Positions 29,963-34,334 of a stretch of 34,334 nt of DNA are shown in pieces (within the stretch, counting starts at the first letter, position 1; each line of letters starts with the position of its first letter). Source of the DNA: Firmicutes bacterium ADurb.Bin300 (GTDB lineage Bacteria; Bacillota; Clostridia; Oscillospirales; Acutalibacteraceae). The translations under genes and the position numbers were made by a program. The stretch is taken from the NCBI GenBank assembly GCA_002069015.1, contig MWBL01000018.1, forward strand, positions 1-34,334, given 5' to 3'. Under the pieces are notes generated by a model. It did not search any database. It worked only from the letters and a program-made list of their open reading frames with translations, and was not told where the DNA came from.

Positions 29963-30262
29963 AACCCAGTTGCCGTAACGCAGACTTCAAAAACTCTTTG
30001 TGCTATCCGTGCCAAAAGCAACCCGGAAATCCGCAGTCGCTACCTCTCTATTAAAAAGCGCAGAGGTCACAAGAAAGCAATTATCGCTATTGCCCGAATG
30101 CTGCTCACTGCCATTTACAACATTCTCAAAAAGAATGAGCCTTACAATCCCGAGCTGTATCGCCGGGTGAACACTCCGCCGGAACACAGGACAGTTTCTG
30201 CAAAGGAGGCTATCTTTATCCTGCAAAGACAGGGTTATCTTGTAACCTCTAACGCTCCTTAA
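29963..30262 (+). pseudogene. IS110-family transposase, C-terminal remnant
   Basis: An open stretch of 99 codons without a start, ending at TAA 30260-30262. From about 29980 it reads as the C-terminal end of an IS110/IS116/IS902-type transposase: [21 protein letters not shown], then [29 protein letters not shown] and ILQRQGYLV (the first of these split here as [10 protein letters not shown] and [11 protein letters not shown]). The N-terminal DEDD catalytic part is missing: a stop stands in frame at 29960 and the NAT gene begins close by. Behind the stop, a small hairpin CTACC-TCCG-GGTAG (30290-30303) may belong to the element's end. The element cannot move by itself. Confidence 0.8.
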
Positions 30263-30410
30263 CCAAGGCTATCTATATCCTTTTTTCGGCTACCTCCGGG
30301 TAGTCTGGGTTTTTGCGCCCTTTGCAGAACGGTGCTTAGATTTTTATGTTTCAAACTTGCTCCTTATAACAGCTAAAACATAATATTAAAAGAAATAAAT
30401 GTAAATAGGA

Positions 30411-30438
30411 TTGAATTAATTCTAAGAAATGGTAAAAT
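30411..30438 (+). promoter_or_regulatory. Probable promoter of the sugar isomerase/epimerase gene
   Basis: TTGAAT (30411-30416), 16 bases, TAAAAT (30433-30438), 33 bases before the ATG at 30472, which has GGGAGG seven bases ahead. Confidence 0.55.
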
Positions 30439-30471
30439 AATCTCAATCCGAAAGAAAAGGGAGGTCAAAGC

Positions 30472-31224
30472 ATGAGCGATATCGTATACGGGGTACAGCT
30501 TTATACTTTCAGAAAGCAGCTGAAAATGCCCGAACAAGTTGAGAAAGTTTTTAAGGAGCTTTCTAAGCTTGAGTGTAAAACTGTTCAAATATCGGGAATG
30601 TGTGAAATGCCGGCGAAAAGACTTCGAGAAATAGCCGACGAGAACAATATGACTATTTGCTCAACACATTCTCCGTTTGAAAGAATTACAGGGGACCTTG
30701 ACGCTTTGGCAGACGAGCACCTTGTAATGGGGTGCGAGATTATAGGCTTGGGAATGATGCCCATTAAATACTTAACGGGGGCGCAGGGCATAAAACGCTT
30801 TTGCGAAATTGCTAACGAAATTTGCGAGAAATTAAAGCCATACGGATTGAAGTTCGGATATCACAACCATTTCAGGGAGCTAAAAACGGTAGGGGACAGC
30901 GTTATTCTTGATATACTCGCAAAGGAGGTTCCCGGCATGCAGCTTATCCTTGATACATATTGGGTAAAGTTTGCAGGCAAAGACCCGGCTGAATACATAA
31001 ATAAATATCCGGGAAGACTCGATTTAATTCATCTTAAGGATTATAACAAAGGTGTGTTGTTTAAGCATATTGCCGATGTCGGCAGCGGGAGTCTTAATTG
31101 GACCGAAATAATCAAAGCCGCAAAAAATGCGGGCACAAAATATGCCGTTGTTGAACATGACAACACTAAAAACCCTCTCTTAACGGTTAAAAACAGCCTT
31201 GATTTCATAAGGACAATAAACTGA
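30472..31224 (+). CDS. Sugar phosphate isomerase/epimerase (xylose isomerase-like TIM barrel)
   Basis: A 250-residue single TIM barrel of the AP endonuclease 2/xylose isomerase-like family. Expected metal and active-site residues are seen in order: His131, His133 and Glu136 in YHNHFRELK, Asp161 in LILDTYW, His187 with Asp190 in DLIHLKDY, and Glu228 in AVVEHD. Such proteins isomerise or epimerise sugars, inositol derivatives or related compounds with a divalent metal. No transporter or kinase stands next to it, so the substrate stays open. Its last 20 bases overlap the end of the gene on the other strand. Confidence 0.9.
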   Translation: MSDIVYGVQLYTFRKQLKMPEQVEKVFKELSKLECKTVQISGMCEMPAKRLREIADENNMTICSTHSPFERITGDLDALADEHLVMGCEIIGLGMMPIKYLTGAQGIKRFCEIANEICEKLKPYGLKFGYHNHFRELKTVGDSVILDILAKEVPGMQLILDTYWVKFAGKDPAEYINKYPGRLDLIHLKDYNKGVLFKHIADVGSGSLNWTEIIKAAKNAGTKYAVVEHDNTKNPLLTVKNSLDFIRTIN

Positions 31225-31510
31225 GCTTTAGTAAAAGAAAAGAAATCAGGGCGATATGAACGGCTAAAGACAAAGGCACAAGAATCAAGAAGTTTTTGTG
31301 CCTTGTTTTATGCCTTAACATAAAAATACCGCAAAATGCCCCAAAGCTGCCGAAAAGAAAGGTCCAAAGAAGAAGACCTCTTTCGCTTACTCTAAGCTTC
31401 ACCTTACCTATTTTTGATATGACTTTATCATAAGCATAAAGGCAGAATGTAAAAAGATTTATAAAGAAAAGCACGCTTAGTACTGCTTTAACTGTTAAAA
31501 AGTCAAACAT
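31205..31510 (-). CDS. DUF1294 family small membrane protein
   Basis: A 101-residue protein with about three membrane spans (near 8-27, 47-62 and 76-96). The conserved DUF1294 marks are present: LYAYDKV near 24, RVSERGLLLW near 40, FGSFGAFCGIFMLRHKTRHKNF near 53-74 (given here as GSFGAF then RHKTRHKNF). The function of the family is unknown to me. The ATG has GGGAG eight bases ahead and its own promoter. It ends inside the end of the isomerase gene on the other strand. Confidence 0.9.
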   Translation of the reverse strand: MFDFLTVKAVLSVLFFINLFTFCLYAYDKVISKIGKVKLRVSERGLLLWTFLFGSFGAFCGIFMLRHKTRHKNFLILVPLSLAVHIALISFLLLKLSLLSL

Positions 31511-31538
31511 ATGCTTTCTCCCGAAGTTATTCTATTAG

Positions 31539-31567
31539 TTTATATCATAAAATAGTTTTACAATCAA
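31539..31567 (-). promoter_or_regulatory. Promoter of the DUF1294 gene
   Basis: TTGATT (31567-31562), 17 bases, TATAAA (31544-31539), with TGA directly ahead of the -10 as a possible extended element. It is 28 bases before the start codon. Confidence 0.7.
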
Positions 31568-31621
31568 TCCTTTGTGAAGGCAAAACTGTTTTTTGACTTT
31601 TTCTCTTCTCCTTCCTTACTC

Positions 31622-31683
31622 ATTATTCATTTGAAAAAGCCATCACTTGATTTAATGAATAGTGAACAATGAAAAATGAATAA
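31622..31683. repeat. AT-rich imperfect inverted repeat next to tRNA-Arg
   Basis: TTATTCATTT (31623-31632) is repeated inverted as AAATGAATAA (31674-31683), with a further AATGAAT inside. The stretch looks like the small AT-rich intergenic repeats common in clostridia, but with one copy in view this cannot be confirmed. Confidence 0.35.
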
Positions 31684-31705
31684 AAAGTCGCTAAAGCGAC
31701 TTTTT
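31682..31705 (-). terminator. Terminator behind tRNA-Arg
   Basis: AAAAAGTCGC (31682-31691), loop TAAA, GCGACTTTTT (31696-31705): a perfect 10-bp hairpin directly after the tRNA 3' end, with A and T runs on both sides so it may work both ways. Confidence 0.85.
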
Positions 31706-31706
31706 T

Positions 31707-31783
31707 TGGCCCGCTTGGAGGGATTCGAACCCCCGTTCTTCAGAATCGGAATCTGCTGCGTTATCCAACTGCGCCACAAGCGG
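31707..31783 (-). tRNA. tRNA-Arg (anticodon CCG)
   Basis: A 77-base tRNA with encoded CCA. The acceptor stem pairs CCGCTTG with CAAGCGG, followed by discriminator G and CCA. The anticodon loop TTCCGAT gives CCG, reading CGG. The T arm is GGGGG-TTCGAAT-CCCTC. Two weak places are a C-A at the D-stem end and a G-A at the top of the anticodon stem. It lies 21 bases after the metallophosphoesterase remnant and could share its transcript. Confidence 0.95.
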
Positions 31784-31804
31784 ATGTTAGGAGCTGTTAC
31801 GGCA

Positions 31805-32944
31805 TTATTTAATTAGTTTCTTCATCGCAAAGCCGACTGCCGCCAAGGAGAGAACACCCCCGGTGATATAGGAAGCCCAATGAAGATTGATACTTTGTCT
31901 GTCTGTGATACGTTTCATTATAGGACCTAAGCAGGAGCTTTTCAAGCCCAAATCCTTAAAATGAATAACCTTGGTAAAAATTTCATCGGGTTTGCTTGAA
32001 TCAAGCGTAATTAGTCTTACGCATGAACGGCAGCCGTCGGTATATGCGTTGAAGCCGCTTGTTTTATTTTGACCGAGAATAATGCCGTCAAGCTTTCCGG
32101 TAAAATCGTTCAGATGGTCATGACCAAAAAATGCGCCTTTGATATTGCCTGTTTTTTTCCAGCTCTCGAACTGACCTTCATTGTAATAGGGTGCACAGGG
32201 ACCTTCTCCGAGATACCCATGCATTTTTTCTTTTGCAACATAGTACTTATTTCCCCATCTGTAATGACCTCTTACCGCAACGGGTCTTTCCCAAAGCTTT
32301 GCCTCTCTCAACAGCTCATATTCCTCGGTTACGGGTATATGCTGAAACAAAACAGAGGGAACAGTACGACGGTTCTTTTTATTATACTCGGCTGATTTTT
32401 GCTCATACCATTCAATCTGGTCCTTATGAACCTAATCATAGTTTGATATGTTTCTGTCCTCGCACATGTTATTGGAGTCAATAAACCACATCAAAAAGGC
32501 ATCTTTAGTATCATCACTGCTTCTAATAGGCAAACAGCAATTCAGGCTGCCGCTAACGGCGGGAGAGTCATTGTAAACACGGCAGGTTGGAAAGTGGTCA
32601 TATGCCTCAATTATTAGGTTTTCTTGCCCCGTATCGTGTTCGTGATTGCCTAAGACATAGCCGAATGTGATACCCTTGTTAAGTATCGGCTCAAGAATTC
32701 TTTTTAGGGCGGCTTTATAAAGACAAAATCCTTCTGATTCATCTCTTTCGCATAAAGTGTCGCCTAAAAACACCACGAAATCGGGCTTTGTGACTTCTAA
32801 TGCAGTTTCCATAAAAAGCGACATATCACTGAATTTTCTTTTGGTCTTTTCGTCTGAAAGCTCTAGCTTTTCATGCAGGTCTCCGAAACATAGTATTTTA
32901 AATGTGCCGTCCTCCTTGAATTTCAGGCTTATATTATGTTCCAT
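31805..32944 (-). pseudogene. Metallophosphoesterase interrupted by one in-frame TAG
   Basis: One continuous reading frame of 380 codons is broken only by a TAG at 32434-32432. Before it: Asp22/His24 in CFGDLHEK, Asp62 in FLGDT, and GNHEHD at 99-104. After it the same frame goes on with VHKDQIEWYEQKSAEYN, then FQHIP and GHDHLNDF, which complete the metal ligands of calcineurin-like phosphoesterases, and a C-terminal membrane span (ITGGVLSLAAVGFAMKK). A product stopping at the TAG would have 170 residues and lack the last ligands, so it should be inactive unless the codon is read through. The ATG at 32944 has CTCCT-type (AGGAG) ribosome site seven bases ahead and follows the transporter gene by 19 bases. 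Confidence 0.85.
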
Positions 32945-32963
32945 TCCGATTCTCCTTTTCGTA

Positions 32964-34130
32964 TTAAAGTCCGTAGCTGTGGTCAATTGTGAGTATCACA
33001 TAAATTTTTTCTTCAAATTTCTCTGCAATATGCTTTTCTAAAATTTGTTTTATTTCAAAATCCTTATATTTATATTCAGGAGGAAGAAGAACATCAAATA
33101 TTACATTTTTATAATTGCTCCCGAAGACAACCCTGAAATCATGGATAGAAAGCTCGCAGTCAAAAGAGGTTACTATGTCCTTTATTTTGCTTTGCAATTC
33201 ATTAACAGCTTCATTGTCTGTTACAATCGGGTCAAGATGGGCAACCAAATGAATATTATGATTATCCTTAAAATCCCTTTCAATTTCGTCAAGTAAATCA
33301 TGGGAGGTCATTGAATCCAACAAGTAGTCTACCTCAACATGAACAGATGCGAAATATGACCTTGGTCCGTAATTATGAACAATGAGGTCGTGAATACCGA
33401 GTACTTTATCATAGGAAAGTATTCGTTTTTCAATAAGGGAGTATACTTCTGCGTCCGGAGCCTGACCGAGCAGGGGATCGGAAGTCTCTTTAATTAGGCG
33501 AAAGCCCGAATAAAGGATAAAAACAGATACAAGAAGCCCGAAAATACCGTCGGTTTCAAAATCGGAATATTTTGAGATAACTGTTGATACAAGTACGGCA
33601 AACGTAGATATACAATCATTTCTGCTGTCAACGGCAGCGGCGTCAAGAGTGTCGGAATTAATAGTCCTGCCGAGCGAGCGGTAAAACAACGCCATCCAAA
33701 GCTTCACGAGTATTGATACTGAAAGAACAACAAGGGAAAAATATGAAAACAATATTTTTTCGGGATTTACAATCTTAATTATGGAAGATTTAGCAGTATT
33801 TAACCCGATTATCAGGACAAGAAAAGAAACAACAAGTCCGGCAATATATTCATAACGAGCGTGACCGTATGGGTGGTCGCGGTCGGCGGGTTTGCCGGAA
33901 AGCCGAAATCCGACAAATGTAATTACGGATGAACCCGCGTCAGCTAAATTATTAAAAGCGTCCGCAGTAATTGCTATACTGTTAGTCGCAACACCGACAA
34001 AAAACTTCAAACCACTTAGGAAAATATTGCAGACGACTCCTAAGGCACCTGCTGATTTACCGACAGATTCCCGTCCTTTTATCGAAGTTATGTCCTGTTT
34101 TGTTAAAAGCTTTAAAATAAGCTTTGTCAT
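32964..34130 (-). CDS. Cation diffusion facilitator (CDF) transporter with two tandem cytoplasmic domains
   Basis: A 388-residue metal/proton antiporter of the plasma membrane. The transport site reads Asn60-x3-Asp64 in DAFNNLAD (span 2) and Asp168-x3-Asp172 in VDSRNDCIS (span 5). Zinc CDFs usually have a His in span 5; the D-x3-D form is the one linked to manganese, so Mn export is a fair guess. DRDHPYGHARYEY at 84-96 is a family mark. Most CDFs have about 300 residues; here the extra length is a second ferredoxin-like domain: IHDLIVHNYG (near 244) followed by SIHDFRVVFGS (near 325). AAGGAA lies eight bases before the ATG. Confidence 0.93.
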   Translation of the reverse strand: MTKLILKLLTKQDITSIKGRESVGKSAGALGVVCNIFLSGLKFFVGVATNSIAITADAFNNLADAGSSVITFVGFRLSGKPADRDHPYGHARYEYIAGLVVSFLVLIIGLNTAKSSIIKIVNPEKILFSYFSLVVLSVSILVKLWMALFYRSLGRTINSDTLDAAAVDSRNDCISTFAVLVSTVISKYSDFETDGIFGLLVSVFILYSGFRLIKETSDPLLGQAPDAEVYSLIEKRILSYDKVLGIHDLIVHNYGPRSYFASVHVEVDYLLDSMTSHDLLDEIERDFKDNHNIHLVAHLDPIVTDNEAVNELQSKIKDIVTSFDCELSIHDFRVVFGSNYKNVIFDVLLPPEYKYKDFEIKQILEKHIAEKFEEKIYVILTIDHSYGL

Positions 34131-34168
34131 AGCTTTATTCCTTAAAATATTTCTGTTTAAAGTATCAC

Positions 34169-34187
34169 ATTATAGCAGGTATGTCAA
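34169..34187 (-). promoter_or_regulatory. Probable promoter of the CDF transporter gene
   Basis: An extended -10, TGC-TATAAT (34177-34169), lies 39 bases before the start codon. A TTGACA (34187-34182) stands too near to it to act as its -35, but could pair with GATACT further down at 15 bases. Which pair is used cannot be told by reading. Confidence 0.45.
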
Positions 34188-34334
34188 TCCTTCGTTTACT
34201 GTCGTCAGAGCCGGAATGTGTAGGATTACAATTGATGTGTTACACCAAGCAAGCAAAAACAATCCGTCACTCTTGACAAAACAAAATGAAATGCACACAA
34301 AAGAGATGCCGACGCGAGAAACTCAAAAGCAAAA

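Noticed and set aside
29913-29990. Longer N terminus for the acetyltransferase (start at 29990)
   Set aside because: The extra 26 residues are not like the family and run into transposase-derived DNA; MNTDLYLKRI is the normal family start and gives the normal spacing to the catalytic Cys.
29987-30226. A 79-codon minus-strand frame
   Set aside because: It is the antisense of the IS110 transposase remnant, which has clear family similarity on the plus strand.
32432-32434. TAG read as a sense codon (pyrrolysine or other recoding)
   Set aside because: Another gene in the window (LRR protein, 15152-15154) ends with TAG in a sensible place, and no suppressor tRNA or pyl gene is in view. A plain nonsense change is simpler.
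34190-34334. Open minus-strand frame at the right edge
   Set aside because: About 38 codons without start, ribosome site or recognisable motif, ending in a stop; it may belong to a feature outside the window, but nothing here supports a call.

Overview
The window looks like part of the chromosome of a low-GC Gram-positive anaerobe of the class Clostridia, probably of the Oscillospiraceae/Ruminococcaceae type. The evidence is: strong AGGAGG-like ribosome binding sites, sigma-A type promoters, the large single-chain clostridial/streptococcal type of PurL, PurO-type IMP cyclohydrolase with a stand-alone AICAR transformylase, YfmF/YfmH peptidases, formate-tetrahydrofolate ligase, and a BspA-like surface protein. 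The assignment is an inference from gene types, not from a search.

Layout. Positions 1-333 (minus) hold the N-terminal part of a Gfo/Idh/MocA oxidoreductase cut by the window edge. Positions 547-920 (minus) hold a decayed ABC-transporter ATPase with a terminator behind it. Positions 1190-8449 (plus) encode a 2419-residue membrane protein of the cyclic beta-1,2-glucan synthase type (GT84 plus GH94). Positions 8513-11996 (plus) are yfmF-yfmH-lgt, behind their own promoter. Positions 12125-15906 (plus) are a 1009-residue leucine-rich-repeat surface protein with a C-terminal membrane anchor, followed by nadE. A two-way terminator at 15911-15952 closes this unit against the operon coming from the other side.

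The centre of the window is a ten-gene minus-strand operon (28908 down to 15956): purE-purC-purF-purM-purN-purO-purH(C-terminal half only)-purD-purL-fhs. It carries PRPP-to-IMP enzymes plus the enzyme that makes 10-formyl-tetrahydrofolate. Three steps are not seen in the window: purB (and purA), and any purK. The operon is preceded by a good promoter (29048-29076) and by a leader that matches the ZTP/ZMP (pfl) riboswitch, whose 3' end forms one arm of an intrinsic terminator. ZTP/ZMP rises when 10-formyl-THF is short. The operon it controls makes, and uses, 10-formyl-THF, so the circuit is closed in one transcript.

Positions 29154-34334 are an accessory stretch: an arylamine N-acetyltransferase, the 3' remnant of an IS110-family transposase, a TIM-barrel sugar isomerase/epimerase, a DUF1294 membrane protein overlapping it tail to tail, tRNA-Arg(CCG), a metallophosphoesterase gene interrupted by one in-frame amber codon, and a cation diffusion facilitator with two tandem cytoplasmic domains. 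The stretches 334-487, 921-1172, 30263-30410, 31568-31621 and 34190-34334 show no gene that I can support. No CRISPR array, prophage or defence system is visible.
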